A stretch of DNA of 64,000 nucleotides, taken from contig OZ241878.1 of NCBI GenBank assembly GCA_965203365.1, forward strand, positions 1,240,001-1,304,000, in the 5' to 3' direction. Each line of letters begins with the position of its first letter. Position 1 is the stretch's first letter. The notes under the pieces are model-generated. The model was given only the letters and a program-made list of their open reading frames with translations. It did not search any database and was not told where the DNA came from. Source of the DNA: VYFG01 sp965203365 (lineage in GTDB: Bacteria > Pseudomonadota > Gammaproteobacteria > Arenicellales > Poriferihabitantaceae). Of this stretch, positions 17,923-26,797 are shown piece after piece. A program made the position numbers and the translations under genes.

Positions 17923-19023
17923 ATGCTCTGTAAAAAACTTCTGGTCATTGTTGCAACCGGATTGACCTTGGTGGCAAATACCGCTGTCTTGGCGGAAGTC
18001 AAGATCCGGGTGCAGTCGGTACTGCCCACCAAGGCCGATGAAATCGTCATGCTGAAGGATTTTGCCGCCAACGTGGCCCAACTCACCAATAACGAAGTCC
18101 AGATCGAGGTCTTGCCCGATGGCGCTGTCGTCAGTGGCCGCGATATCATGCAGGCCGTCGACAAGGGGCTCGTCGAGGGGGGCTTCGCCTGGACCCATTA
18201 CTGGTCCGGCCTCCACCCGGCCGCCATGCTGTTCGGCTCCCCGGTAGCCGGGGCCGGTGTGGGGATCGATAACATCGCCTTTCTCTCTTGGTTCATCTAT
18301 GGCGGCGGCAAGGAACTGTACGACCAACTGTGGGACGAAATGGGCCTCAATGTGCATGGTCTCATGCTGCAACCCGTCGGCCCGGAAGCATTGGGCTGGT
18401 TCAAGGAGCCCATCAACAGCATGGATGACTTCCGCAAGTACCGTTTTCGGACCCCGCCTGGCATCCCAGGTCAGACCTACAAGGACATTGGTGTGGCGTC
18501 CGTGGCAATGGGAGGAGGCGATATTCTCCCGGCGCTGGAAAAGGGCACCATTGACGCAGCCGAATGGTGCTGCCCCAAACCCGACAGCGTGTTCGGATTC
18601 CAGAAAGTGCTCAAGCACTACTACCTCCAGGGCCTGCACCAGGTCGTGGTCAACGCCGACATGTACATCAATGGCGATGTCTGGAACAGTCTGACGGATG
18701 ACCAGCGCCGAGCGATGGAGATTGCCGCCGATGCTTCCCTGATCCGTTCTCTCAGCTACCGGATTTATGAAAATGGCAAGGCCCTCAAGGACCTGACGGA
18801 AAATCATGGCGTCATCCTGCACGATACCCCCGCCGACTACTTTCCGGCCTACATGAATGCAGCCAAGGCCAGCCTGGAAAAAAATGCGCAAGAAAACGAA
18901 TTCTTCGCCAAGGTCTGGCAATCGCAGCGGGATTTCGCCGACATCGCCGTGCCCTTCTGGGCGGGCGCTCAGGCGTCCAATGCGTCTTTGGGACAGGCCT
19001 ACGCCAAGCAGAAGATGCAGTAG
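17923..19023 (+). CDS. TRAP transporter substrate-binding protein (DctP family)
   Basis: Periplasmic binding protein, 366 residues, with a Sec signal peptide (KKLLVIVATGLTLVANTAVLA, cleavage after AVLA). DctP fold features: KIRVQSVLP at the start of the mature protein, the domain-hinge region FRKYRFRTPPGIPGQTYKDIG with the substrate-binding Arg typical of TRAP binding proteins, and GTIDAAEWCCPKPD. SD GAGGA lies 9 bases upstream of the ATG. It is followed by a strong mRNA hairpin and then dctQ/dctM-like genes. The position next to HpsN-like genes suggests a sulfonate such as dihydroxypropanesulfonate as ligand (inference). Confidence 0.92.
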   Translation: MLCKKLLVIVATGLTLVANTAVLAEVKIRVQSVLPTKADEIVMLKDFAANVAQLTNNEVQIEVLPDGAVVSGRDIMQAVDKGLVEGGFAWTHYWSGLHPAAMLFGSPVAGAGVGIDNIAFLSWFIYGGGKELYDQLWDEMGLNVHGLMLQPVGPEALGWFKEPINSMDDFRKYRFRTPPGIPGQTYKDIGVASVAMGGGDILPALEKGTIDAAEWCCPKPDSVFGFQKVLKHYYLQGLHQVVVNADMYINGDVWNSLTDDQRRAMEIAADASLIRSLSYRIYENGKALKDLTENHGVILHDTPADYFPAYMNAAKASLEKNAQENEFFAKVWQSQRDFADIAVPFWAGAQASNASLGQAYAKQKMQ

Positions 19024-19051
19024 TCAGTCGATTCGATTGAGTCAATGTCTC

Positions 19052-19084
19052 GGTCCGGCGACAGGATGAACCTGTGGCCGGACC
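19052..19084 (+). promoter_or_regulatory. intercistronic hairpin after the TRAP binding-protein gene
   Basis: GGTCCGGC-g-ACAGG, loop ATGAA, CCTGT-g-GCCGGACC: 13 base pairs with a single G/G mismatch, 28 bases after the stop codon. There is no U-run, so it is not a classical terminator; it more likely protects the 3' end of the binding-protein message and gives it excess over the membrane subunits. Confidence 0.6.
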
Positions 19085-19142
19085 GGTTCATCTCCGATCC
19101 ATCGGGGTCCTGGCCCGGCGACCGACATAACCTACCCCCAGA

Positions 19143-19763
19143 ATGATCATGGCAGAACCGATCAAGCCCGAAGAACTGGAGATCGCCGATGAACTGATTG
19201 CGGAACGGCGCTCGGCGATTGATGTCGCCATGCCCGCCGACATGCCGGTCTGGATGGCCAATACCATTCAGGGCATCGACCGGTTCAATCTCTGGACCGG
19301 CAAACTGGTCAGCTGGCTGCTGATTCCACTGTGCATGGCGATGGTGTATGAGGTGATCGCCCGGAAGTTCTTCATCGCCCCCACCATGTGGGCCTACGAT
19401 GTCAGCCGGTTTATGTATGGGGCCATGTTCACCCTTGGCGCCGCCTACGCCCTCTCCGTGGGTGTCCACATTCGGGCGGACTTTCTGTATCGCAACTGGC
19501 ATCCCCGAACCCAGGGACTCGTCGATTCCACCCTGTATGTCCTGTTTTATTTTCCGGGCCTGATCGTGTTTCTGTGGATGTCGATCGATTATGCATGGGA
19601 TGCCGTGATACGGAGTGAACGCGGGATGGACACGGCGTGGATGCCCTATATGTATCCCATCAAGTCGGCCCTGCCAGTAGGCATCATTTTCCTGCTGATC
19701 CAGGGGGTTTCCGAACTGCTGAAAAGCCTTTACGCAGCCCGCAAGGGCAGGTGGCCATTCTGA
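19143..19763 (+). CDS. TRAP transporter small permease subunit (DctQ family)
   Basis: 206 residues with four predicted membrane helices: LVSWLLIPLCMAMVYEVIA, FMYGAMFTLGAAYALSVGV, TLYVLFYFPGLIVFLWMSI and YPIKSALPVGIIFLLIQGV. The block MWAYDVSRFMYGAMF and HIRADFLYR are typical of DctQ. A cytoplasmic N-terminus of about 55 residues is longer than usual. The start ATG at 19143 has a second ATG two codons on. Its stop overlaps the next start (TGATG). Confidence 0.9.
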   Translation: MIMAEPIKPEELEIADELIAERRSAIDVAMPADMPVWMANTIQGIDRFNLWTGKLVSWLLIPLCMAMVYEVIARKFFIAPTMWAYDVSRFMYGAMFTLGAAYALSVGVHIRADFLYRNWHPRTQGLVDSTLYVLFYFPGLIVFLWMSIDYAWDAVIRSERGMDTAWMPYMYPIKSALPVGIIFLLIQGVSELLKSLYAARKGRWPF

Positions 19764-21100
19764 TGTGGGAAACTCTGTCCAATCTGCCGCCGGAATTCAT
19801 CGGCTTGATCATGGTGGGTGTCATGCTGTTTGCCATCTTTGTCGGTTTCCCGATCTCCTTTACCCTGATCTTCCTCGGCATGACGTTCGGATTATGGGGT
19901 TTCGGCGAACTGGTCTTCTATCTGATGACCTTGCAGTTCTCCGCCGTCATGCTGGAACAGACTCTGGCGGCGGTCCCCCTGTTCATCTTCATGGGCATCC
20001 TGATGGAGCAGGCCGGGTTGATGGAACGATTGTTCCAGGCAGTGCAGCTGACCTTGTATCGCACTCGCGGGGCGCTCTATATCGCGGTGCTTTTTGTGTC
20101 CACCATTTTTGCCGCCGCCACCGGTATCGTCGGGGCGTCGGTCACCATTCTTGGCATCATGGCGGCCAAGACCATGAACCGCTCCAACTACAATGTGCAA
20201 CTGTCCGCCGGATGCATTACTGCTGGTGGCACGCTCGGTATCCTGATCCCACCCAGTATCATGTTGGTGGTGATGGGGCCCATCCTGGAAGTCCCGGTCA
20301 CAGACCTGTTTGCCGCTGCGATCATTCCCGGTTTCATGCTGGCTTTTCTCTATACCGGTTATGCACTCATTCGCTGCCAGATCAACCCGGAGCTTGGCCC
20401 TCCGTTGCCGGATGACCTGCACCCGGAATCCATGGTCGATGTATTCAAGGAGTTTCTGCTGGGGCTGGTTCCCCCGGCAGCACTGGTCGGATTCGCCCTC
20501 GGCAGCATCCTGTTCGGTTTCGCCACGCCTACCGAGGCGGCTGGCATGGGGGCCTTCGGCGCCTTCCTGCTGACCGCAGCCTACCGAAAACTCACGTGGA
20601 AAGGATTCAAGGATGCCCTGATCAAGACCCTGGAGATTTCTGCCCTGATCTTGGTGCTCGTCGCGGCCTCCAATTTCTTCGGGGCCGTCTTTTCGCGGTT
20701 GGGCACGCCCACCATGCTGACCAACTATCTGCTGACTCTGGATTTGCCCCCGATGGCCATCCTGGTCATCATCATGGCCCTGATCTTCATCCTGGGCTGG
20801 CCCTTGGAGTGGGTTCCCATTGTACTCATCATCGTGCCGATTCTCCTGCCCTTGGTCGAATCGCTCCAGTTCAATCTGATCTGGTTCGGCATTTTGGTCG
20901 CCGTCAACCTGCAGACGGCGTGGCTTTCGCCCCCGGTGGCATTGTCGGCCTACTTTCTGAAGGGCGTTGCACCATCTTGGGACCTCGCCGACATCTACAA
21001 GGGCATGTTGCAGTTCATGGTGGTCCAGTTGTTCGGGCTGGTGCTCATCATGCTGTTTCCCCAAATTGCCTTGTGGTTGCCGGAAACGCTCTCAAATTAA
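19763..21100 (+). CDS. TRAP transporter large permease subunit (DctM family)
   Basis: 445 residues, about 12-13 hydrophobic helices, from ATG 19763, which shares one base with the dctQ stop codon. DctM signatures: VGFPISFTLIFLGMTFG, GTLGILIPPSIMLVVMG (the PPS motif at the transport core), FGFATPTEAAGMGAFGAF and LGWPLEWVPIVLIIVPILLP. It couples Na+ flux to uptake of the ligand delivered by the binding protein. The downstream dehydrogenase gene starts 2 bases after its stop. Confidence 0.93.
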   Translation: MWETLSNLPPEFIGLIMVGVMLFAIFVGFPISFTLIFLGMTFGLWGFGELVFYLMTLQFSAVMLEQTLAAVPLFIFMGILMEQAGLMERLFQAVQLTLYRTRGALYIAVLFVSTIFAAATGIVGASVTILGIMAAKTMNRSNYNVQLSAGCITAGGTLGILIPPSIMLVVMGPILEVPVTDLFAAAIIPGFMLAFLYTGYALIRCQINPELGPPLPDDLHPESMVDVFKEFLLGLVPPAALVGFALGSILFGFATPTEAAGMGAFGAFLLTAAYRKLTWKGFKDALIKTLEISALILVLVAASNFFGAVFSRLGTPTMLTNYLLTLDLPPMAILVIIMALIFILGWPLEWVPIVLIIVPILLPLVESLQFNLIWFGILVAVNLQTAWLSPPVALSAYFLKGVAPSWDLADIYKGMLQFMVVQLFGLVLIMLFPQIALWLPETLSN

Positions 21101-21102
21101 GT

Positions 21103-22398
21103 ATGGAATATCTCAAAAAAGCCGCCAAGACCCCCACCACCGGGGAGGAGGATAGTCGACGCATCGTCCAAACAATGCTGGACGCAATCGAAACCGGTGG
21201 CGAGCAGCAGGCGCGTCAGTATGCCCAGGAGTTCGATGGCTGGAGTCGGGATATCGTCGTCCAACCCGAAGAAATTGAATCCGCTGCCCAAAGCCTGTCG
21301 ATGCAGGTCCGACAGGACATTGATTTTGCCTATACCCGGGTCAAGTCCTTCGCCGAAGCGCAACTGGCCAGCATGACGGAGTTTGAAACCGAGATCTCTC
21401 CGGGATTGATCGCGGGTCAACGTCTTGTCCCGGTCAGCACGGCGGGGTGCTACATCCCGGGGGGCCGTTATGCTCACATCGCCTCGGCCATCATGAGCGT
21501 CACGACCGCCAAGGTGGCGGGCGTCCGCCAGGTGATCGCCTGCTCCCCTCCCCAGGGCGACCAGGGCGTGCACCCTGCCATTCTTTATGCGGCCCACATC
21601 GCAGGAGCCAACACGATCCTGCATATGGGGGGCGTCCAAGGTGTCGCTGCGCTCGCCTTTGGACTGTTCAGTGGACATAGGGCGGATATCATCGTGGGGC
21701 CCGGCAACCGGTATGTCGCCGAGGCGAAACGGATTCTCTATGGCCGGGTGGGTATTGATCTGTTTGCCGGACCCACGGAAATCCTGATCATTGCCGATGA
21801 TCGGGCCGACCCGGATATCGTCGCGGCCGATCTGGCCGGTCAGGCCGAACATGGTATCGACTCACCCGCTTGGCTGATCACCACCTCGCGCGAGCTGGCC
21901 CATCGGGTCATCGAACGGATGCCGCATTTCATTGAGCGCATGAGCGACCCCAACCGGAATACGGCCTACCAGGCATGGCGGGATTATGGGGAAGTCATCC
22001 TGGTCGACAACGATCAAGAGGCGGTCAGGATCAGTGATGCCTATGCGCCGGAACATCTTGAGGTGCAGTGTGAGAATCTGGACTGGTGGCTGGCGAACCT
22101 TTCCAACTATGGCTCCCTGTTCCTCGGCGAACAGACGACCGTCGCCTACGGAGACAAGTGCTCGGGTCCCAATCACATCCTGCCCACCAAGGGAGCCGCT
22201 CGATATACGGGAGGGCTCAGTGTCAGTAAGTTCATCAAGGTGCTGACTTGGCAACGCATGACCCGGGACGCCAACCGGGAGGTCGGGGCCGTGACGGCCC
22301 GCATTTCCCGATCCGAAGGGATGGAAGGTCACGCCCGGTCCGGCGACGATCGCCTGGCCAAGTACTTTCCGGAGGAACAATTCGATCTCGGTCTCTGA
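21103..22398 (+). CDS. hpsN: HisD-family dehydrogenase, likely sulfopropanediol 3-dehydrogenase (HpsN-like)
   Basis: 431 residues from ATG 21103. Histidinol-dehydrogenase fold with NAD- and zinc-binding blocks: VPVSTAGCYIPGGRYAHIASA, AAHIAGANTILHMGG, VGPGNRYVAEAKR, FAGPTEILIIAD, LAGQAEHGIDS (Gln/His zinc ligands), YAPEHLEVQ (catalytic Glu-His pair), SGPNHILPT and the C-terminal EGMEGHARS His. No his-operon genes are near. A HisD paralogue next to a TRAP transporter, SDR, zinc ADH and IclR regulator is the arrangement of hps loci, where HpsN oxidises (R)-2,3-dihydroxypropane-1-sulfonate to sulfolactate. The symbol is by analogy. Confidence 0.78.
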   Translation: MEYLKKAAKTPTTGEEDSRRIVQTMLDAIETGGEQQARQYAQEFDGWSRDIVVQPEEIESAAQSLSMQVRQDIDFAYTRVKSFAEAQLASMTEFETEISPGLIAGQRLVPVSTAGCYIPGGRYAHIASAIMSVTTAKVAGVRQVIACSPPQGDQGVHPAILYAAHIAGANTILHMGGVQGVAALAFGLFSGHRADIIVGPGNRYVAEAKRILYGRVGIDLFAGPTEILIIADDRADPDIVAADLAGQAEHGIDSPAWLITTSRELAHRVIERMPHFIERMSDPNRNTAYQAWRDYGEVILVDNDQEAVRISDAYAPEHLEVQCENLDWWLANLSNYGSLFLGEQTTVAYGDKCSGPNHILPTKGAARYTGGLSVSKFIKVLTWQRMTRDANREVGAVTARISRSEGMEGHARSGDDRLAKYFPEEQFDLGL

Positions 22399-22438
22399 CC
22401 CCGCGACGTCAGGCCAGCCACAAGATTCATTGCATCCC

Positions 22439-23209
22439 ATGAACGCTGCCACCCCGCTGAATCGATTCGACTTGGGTGACCGTGTCTTTGTCGTGACTGG
22501 AGCGACCAGTGGCATCGGTCGGGCCCTGGCGGGCTTCCTGGCGCAGGCGGATGCCCAGGTGGTTCTGGTCGCCCGACGGGAGTCCCTGCTCACCCAAGCC
22601 ATGGAAGAAATTGGACCCACCCGAACCGCCTGGGTGACCGCGGATCTGGCGGTACGAAGCCACATTCCGGAAGTGGCCAAGGAATGCATGGAAAAATTCG
22701 GCCGCATCGACGGCGTGGTCAATGCGGCCGGAATCAATCTTCGGCAGTCATGGGAGGCGGTGACCGTGGATTCCTGGGATCAGACGCTGAACCTGAATCT
22801 GGCGGCGCCGTTTTTTTTCTCGCGCTGCTTCGTCCCCCAGATGATTGATCGGGGGCATGGACGTATCATCAATATCGCTTCGCTCCAGTCGGAGCGGGCC
22901 TTTCCCAACGGACTGTCGTATGGTGCCTCCAAGGCGGGGGTCTGTCAGTTGACTCGCGCCATGGCGGAAGCCTGGTCACGTCACGGCATTACCTGCAATG
23001 CCATCGCCCCGGGTTTTTTTCCGACTGAGCTGACACAGCCGGTTTTTGCGCACGAAGCCTCCCGCCTGTGGGCCGCGGGACAAACCGCCATCGGCCGCAA
23101 CGGTGAAATGGAAGATCTGGCCGGCGCCATCATCTTTCTTGCCTCCCCTGCGTCTGCCTATGTGACCGGACAGATTCTGTCCGTGGATGGAGGTTTTACC
23201 GCTCGTTGA
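22439..23209 (+). CDS. SDR-family oxidoreductase (HpsO-like position)
   Basis: 256 residues from ATG 22439 (an in-frame TTG at 22430 is less likely). Classical SDR: VVTGATSGIGRALAGFLAQ, NAAGINL, catalytic Ser in NIASLQSE, YGASKAG, APGFFPTELTQ and a C-terminal TGQILSVDGGF. Probably NAD-dependent alcohol dehydrogenase. In hps loci an SDR (HpsO) and a zinc dehydrogenase (HpsP) interconvert the dihydroxypropanesulfonate enantiomers through the 2-oxo compound; this gene occupies that place. Role is inference from neighbourhood; family is certain. Confidence 0.9.
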   Translation: MNAATPLNRFDLGDRVFVVTGATSGIGRALAGFLAQADAQVVLVARRESLLTQAMEEIGPTRTAWVTADLAVRSHIPEVAKECMEKFGRIDGVVNAAGINLRQSWEAVTVDSWDQTLNLNLAAPFFFSRCFVPQMIDRGHGRIINIASLQSERAFPNGLSYGASKAGVCQLTRAMAEAWSRHGITCNAIAPGFFPTELTQPVFAHEASRLWAAGQTAIGRNGEMEDLAGAIIFLASPASAYVTGQILSVDGGFTAR

Positions 23210-23260
23210 CGATCATTCCTTGACAGTTTAATTTGTACCCTTATGGAACATCTCGCTTGA

Positions 23261-24253
23261 ATGATGAAAGCATTGGTCTACACTGCCGAGAAAGAAGTCA
23301 CCTATCGGGAAGAGCCCGAGCCTGAAATTCGTGCAGGCGAGGCGCTGGTCTCTATTGAGTCCGTGGGCATTTGCGGTTCCGATATGCATGCCTGGATGGG
23401 ACATGATCCGCGCCGGGTTCCTCCCCTGATTCTTGGACATGAAGCGGTCGGTACCGTGCGGGAAGGGCCTGAACCGGGCCAACGGGTGGTCCTTAATCCC
23501 CTCATTACCTGTGGCCAATGCGACTATTGTCTCGGGGGGCAGCAGAACCTCTGCCCCGAACGGGACTTGATCGGCATGTACCGGCCGGGAGCTTTTGCCG
23601 AGTTGATCGCCATCCCGGAACGCAACCTGATCCCGATACCCGACGACTTGGACAGTACCCTGGCTGCATTGACCGAGCCCGGCGCCACCGCACTGCACGC
23701 CGTTCGCCTCGCGGAACGGAGCCTGACCCGGCCTATCAGCGAGACCAAAGCACTCGTCATCGGCGCAGGTTCCGTCGGTCTGCTGACGGCCCTGATCCTG
23801 CAAGATAAGGGAGTCTTGGGGGTGGAGATTCTGGAAACCAACCCCCTACGTCGAGAGACCGTCGTGACCCAAACACCGATTCCCGTGGTGGATTCGCCGG
23901 CCGCCTCAATCGCCGGTAATGCCTATGATCTGGTGTTTGACGCCGTGGGAGGCGGTGTCACCCGCAACGCAGCCATTCACCTGGTGCGTCCGGGGGGAGT
24001 CATTGTCCATATTGGCCTGATGGACAACCGGGGGGAAATGGATGTGCGCAGGATGACCTTGCAGGAAATCACCTTGATCGGCTGCTACACCTATTCCCCA
24101 CTGGATCTGCGGGTCACGTTAGACAAGATTCATCAAGGAGCCCTGGGGGATTTGCGGTGGACTGAGACGCGACTGCTGTCCGAGGGGGCTTCGGCGTTCC
24201 AGGATCTCCACCACGGACGCTGTGCCAGCCCCAAGGTCGTTCTGTCCTTGTAA
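23261..24253 (+). CDS. zinc-dependent alcohol dehydrogenase (HpsP-like position)
   Basis: 330 residues, MDR superfamily. Catalytic zinc site VGICGSDMHAW and LILGHEAVG; structural zinc motif CGQCDYCLGGQQNLC; Rossmann motif VIGAGSVGLLTALIL. It ends at a conserved-looking CASPKVVLSL. It oxidises a secondary alcohol with NAD(P)+. It lies 51 bases after the SDR gene and 35 bases before the acyl-CoA-dehydrogenase-like gene, all in one operon. HpsP in sulfopropanediol degradation belongs to this family, which suits the context but does not prove it. Confidence 0.9.
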   Translation: MMKALVYTAEKEVTYREEPEPEIRAGEALVSIESVGICGSDMHAWMGHDPRRVPPLILGHEAVGTVREGPEPGQRVVLNPLITCGQCDYCLGGQQNLCPERDLIGMYRPGAFAELIAIPERNLIPIPDDLDSTLAALTEPGATALHAVRLAERSLTRPISETKALVIGAGSVGLLTALILQDKGVLGVEILETNPLRRETVVTQTPIPVVDSPAASIAGNAYDLVFDAVGGGVTRNAAIHLVRPGGVIVHIGLMDNRGEMDVRRMTLQEITLIGCYTYSPLDLRVTLDKIHQGALGDLRWTETRLLSEGASAFQDLHHGRCASPKVVLSL

Positions 24254-24288
24254 CCTGCGGCACATCACGCCTGCACCCCCCTCTCGCC

Positions 24289-25539
24289 ATGACACCTGAT
24301 CGATTGTCAGCCGACCCGGAGTTCTCCGGACCCCGTTTCCTGCTCAGCGACGAGCAGGAGCATCTCCGCCGAAAGGCCCGGGAATTCGCCCAAGCCATCG
24401 TGGCGCCTCGGGCGGCCAATACGGACGCCCAGGAGCAGTATCCCTGGGACACGGTCCGGGAAATGGTCCGGGAGAAGTTCATGGGGATGACCATTCCTCG
24501 TTCATTGGGAGGACAGGGGGCATCGTATCTGGATACAGTCCTGGTGATTGAGGAACTCGCCCGGTGTTGTGGAGTGACGGGCCGCATCATGGTGGAAGGG
24601 AACATGGGTGCCCTTGGGGCCATCCTTCGATATGGCCGTGAAGAGCAGAAACGACAAGTCTGCTCGCTGGTTCTCCAGGGCGACAAGCCAGCCATCTGCA
24701 TTACCGAACCCGATGCGGGCAGTGCCGCCACTGCCATGGTGTCGCGCACCATCAAGGACCGTGACGGTTTTCTGGTCAATGGCAAAAAGCACTGGATCAC
24801 CGGGGGCGGGATATCAAGACTGCACCTGATATTTGCCAAGCTGACCCATGGAAAAACCGACATCATCGCCGGTCTGATCGCCTTTCTCGATGAACCAGGT
24901 CTGGTGATCGGCCCCCGAGAACCTGCCATGGGACTTCGCGGCATCCCGGAAACCGTCGTCGAGTTCCATGATCTCTGGTTGCCGAAAGATCGCCTTCTCA
25001 CGGGAACCGATGGCCAACCCATTGGATTTTCCCAGTTGATGGAGGCTTACAATGCCCAAAGAGTCGGGGCGGCGGCCGTTGCCCTAGGCATTGCCCAAGG
25101 GGCTTTCGATGAGGCGGTTCGGTATGTCCGTAAACGGGAGCAGTTCGGTCGACCGATCGCCGAGTTCCAGGGACTCCAATGGATGATCGCCGACATGGCC
25201 ACCCGGCTGGAAGGCTGTCGTCTGCTGCTTTGGAAAGCGGCCGCCAGCGCCCACACCACGCAGACCAGATTTCCCGATCCCTTGCTGGCCGCCCAAGCCA
25301 AGCTCCAGATTTCAGAAGCCGCCGTGCAGGTTACCAACGACGCGCTGCAACTGCATGGTGCCGCAGGGTATTCACGCAACCTTCCGGTTGAACGAATGGT
25401 CCGGGATGCCCGCATGTTCACGATTGGGGGGGGAACCGCGCAGATGCTACGGAATTTGATTGCCGGCAAAGTGCTCGGCATCAAGACCCCGCAGACTCGA
25501 GATGGCTATCTTTCGCGGACAAGCTGTGATTCGGGATGA
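24289..25539 (+). CDS. acyl-CoA-dehydrogenase-fold protein without catalytic Glu, candidate desulfinase
   Basis: 416 residues. ACAD fold: CITEPDAGSAATAM (FAD/substrate loop), WITGGG, MGLRGIP, REQFGRPIAEFQGLQWMIADMA, LQLHGAAGYSRNLPVERMVRDARM. The catalytic base is missing from both known positions: where short/medium-chain enzymes have Glu before GTAQ this has G381 (IGGGTAQ), and where isovaleryl-type enzymes have Glu this has Q257 (NAQRV). R99 (GVTGRIMVE) lies in the substrate pocket segment. Gln246, Gly366 and Arg84 at the equivalent places are the published signature of 3-sulfinopropionyl-CoA desulfinase of Advenella mimigardefordensis. Predicted to cleave C-S bonds rather than dehydrogenate; alignment was by eye. 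Confidence 0.85.
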   Translation: MTPDRLSADPEFSGPRFLLSDEQEHLRRKAREFAQAIVAPRAANTDAQEQYPWDTVREMVREKFMGMTIPRSLGGQGASYLDTVLVIEELARCCGVTGRIMVEGNMGALGAILRYGREEQKRQVCSLVLQGDKPAICITEPDAGSAATAMVSRTIKDRDGFLVNGKKHWITGGGISRLHLIFAKLTHGKTDIIAGLIAFLDEPGLVIGPREPAMGLRGIPETVVEFHDLWLPKDRLLTGTDGQPIGFSQLMEAYNAQRVGAAAVALGIAQGAFDEAVRYVRKREQFGRPIAEFQGLQWMIADMATRLEGCRLLLWKAAASAHTTQTRFPDPLLAAQAKLQISEAAVQVTNDALQLHGAAGYSRNLPVERMVRDARMFTIGGGTAQMLRNLIAGKVLGIKTPQTRDGYLSRTSCDSG

Positions 25540-25739
25540 ACATGGGCATGGGCCCTAGCGTCATGGTGCAGACCATTGCGTTTCACCCGATCATGACCAT
25601 CAAATGGTATGATGTCTTCGTCTCGCCATCCGGTGGACTTGGCAAGACAGTCTGCAGATACCCAATGGCTTTCAGTCTGCTCGACCGAATGCGGGCAAAA
25701 AACGAAGGTATTGGCTGGCCCGAAATCCGCCAGACAATT

Positions 25740-25769
25740 TTGACCGGCTTTGGGTCGAGCAGTTACAAT
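25740..25769 (+). promoter_or_regulatory. sigma70-type promoter of the TAXI TRAP transporter
   Basis: TTGACC (25740-25745) and TACAAT (25764-25769) separated by 18 bases, about 50 bases upstream of the binding-protein start. A strong SD (AGGAGG at about 25802) precedes that ATG. The TRAP genes therefore appear to have their own promoter. Confidence 0.6.
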
Positions 25770-25817
25770 AGATTGGATTGAAAAACATCCCTATCAACTT
25801 CAGGAGGAGCATCCACC

Positions 25818-26786
25818 ATGAAACGATCATTCTTTTTCACTCTGGCTGTTGCAGGTCTGGCCTTCGCTGGCACCACAGCCCCGTCACTTGCCCAACAGCA
25901 ATTCATTTCCATCGGTACAGGAGGCGTCACCGGTGTGTACTATCCGACCGGTGGGGCGATCTGCCGTCTGGTGAACAAGGACCGCAAGGAGCATGGCTTC
26001 CGATGTTCTGCGGAATCTACCGGCGGATCCATCTACAACATCAACACCATTCGCGCCGGCGAGCTCGAATTCGGTGTGGCTCAGTCCGACTGGCAATTCC
26101 ATGCCTATCATGGCACGTCGAAGTTTGCCGATCAGGGCGCATTCGAAAAGCTCCGGGCGGTCTTCTCGGTTCACCCCGAACCGGTCACGGTCATTGCCAG
26201 TGAGGCTTCGGGTATCAAGACCCTGACCGATGCCAAAGGCAAACGGCTCAATATCGGCAATCCGGGATCGGGCACACGAGGCACCTGGGAGGTGATTGAG
26301 GAAGCTCTCGGTTGGGAACGCAGCGACCTCAAACTGGCTGCGGAAATGAAATCTGCCGAAACCGGCCAAGCGGTCTGCGATGGAAAAATCGATGCCTACT
26401 TCTGGCTGGTGGGTCATCCGTCCGCCCTGACCCAGGAATCGCTCGCCACCTGCGATGCCCGCCTGGTCTCCGTCGAAGGTCCCGTGTTTGACAAACTGGT
26501 GGCCGATAATTCGTTCTACCGCAAGGCAGCGATCCCCGCCGGGATGTACAACAACGAAAACGACATTCCCACCTTTGGCGTGGGGGCCACCTTTGTAACC
26601 AGTGCGGATGTGCCGGCCGATGCGGTCTATGTCGTTGTCAAGGCTGTATTCGATAACTTCGACCAATTCAGGAAACTGCATCCGGCCTTTGCCAACCTGA
26701 AGGAATCGGAAATGATTACCGATTCGCTGTCTGCCCCACTGCACGATGGGGCGGTAAAATACTACAAGGAACGCGGCTGGATGTAA
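25818..26786 (+). CDS. TAXI-family TRAP transporter substrate-binding protein
   Basis: 322 residues with a Sec signal peptide (FFFTLAVAGLAFAGTTAPSLA). TAXI signature: ISIGTGGVTGVYYPTGGAICRLVN, STGGSIYNINTIRAGELEFGVAQSDW, NIGNPGSGTRGTWEVI. Two cysteines in the first domain (CRLVN, RCSAES) may form a disulfide, and others near residues 193 and 214 may form a second. TAXI proteins bind small organic acids or amino acids; the ligand here is unknown. Good SD and promoter upstream; a terminator-type hairpin follows, then the fused permease. Confidence 0.93.
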   Translation: MKRSFFFTLAVAGLAFAGTTAPSLAQQQFISIGTGGVTGVYYPTGGAICRLVNKDRKEHGFRCSAESTGGSIYNINTIRAGELEFGVAQSDWQFHAYHGTSKFADQGAFEKLRAVFSVHPEPVTVIASEASGIKTLTDAKGKRLNIGNPGSGTRGTWEVIEEALGWERSDLKLAAEMKSAETGQAVCDGKIDAYFWLVGHPSALTQESLATCDARLVSVEGPVFDKLVADNSFYRKAAIPAGMYNNENDIPTFGVGATFVTSADVPADAVYVVVKAVFDNFDQFRKLHPAFANLKESEMITDSLSAPLHDGAVKYYKERGWM

Positions 26787-26797
26787 CCCTGGTGTGA

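Noticed and set aside
17917..18921. 334-residue open frame on the minus strand opposite the TRAP binding protein
   Set aside because: Antisense shadow; the plus strand has a signal peptide, an SD and family motifs.
19892..21064. 390-residue open frame on the minus strand opposite the TRAP large permease gene
   Set aside because: Composition is dominated by His, Gln, Asp and Gly with no domain, as expected from the antisense of a hydrophobic membrane protein.
25536..25781. 81-residue plus-strand frame between the acyl-CoA-dehydrogenase-like gene and the TAXI gene
   Set aside because: No family, Met-rich start without SD, and it covers the predicted TAXI promoter (25740-25769).
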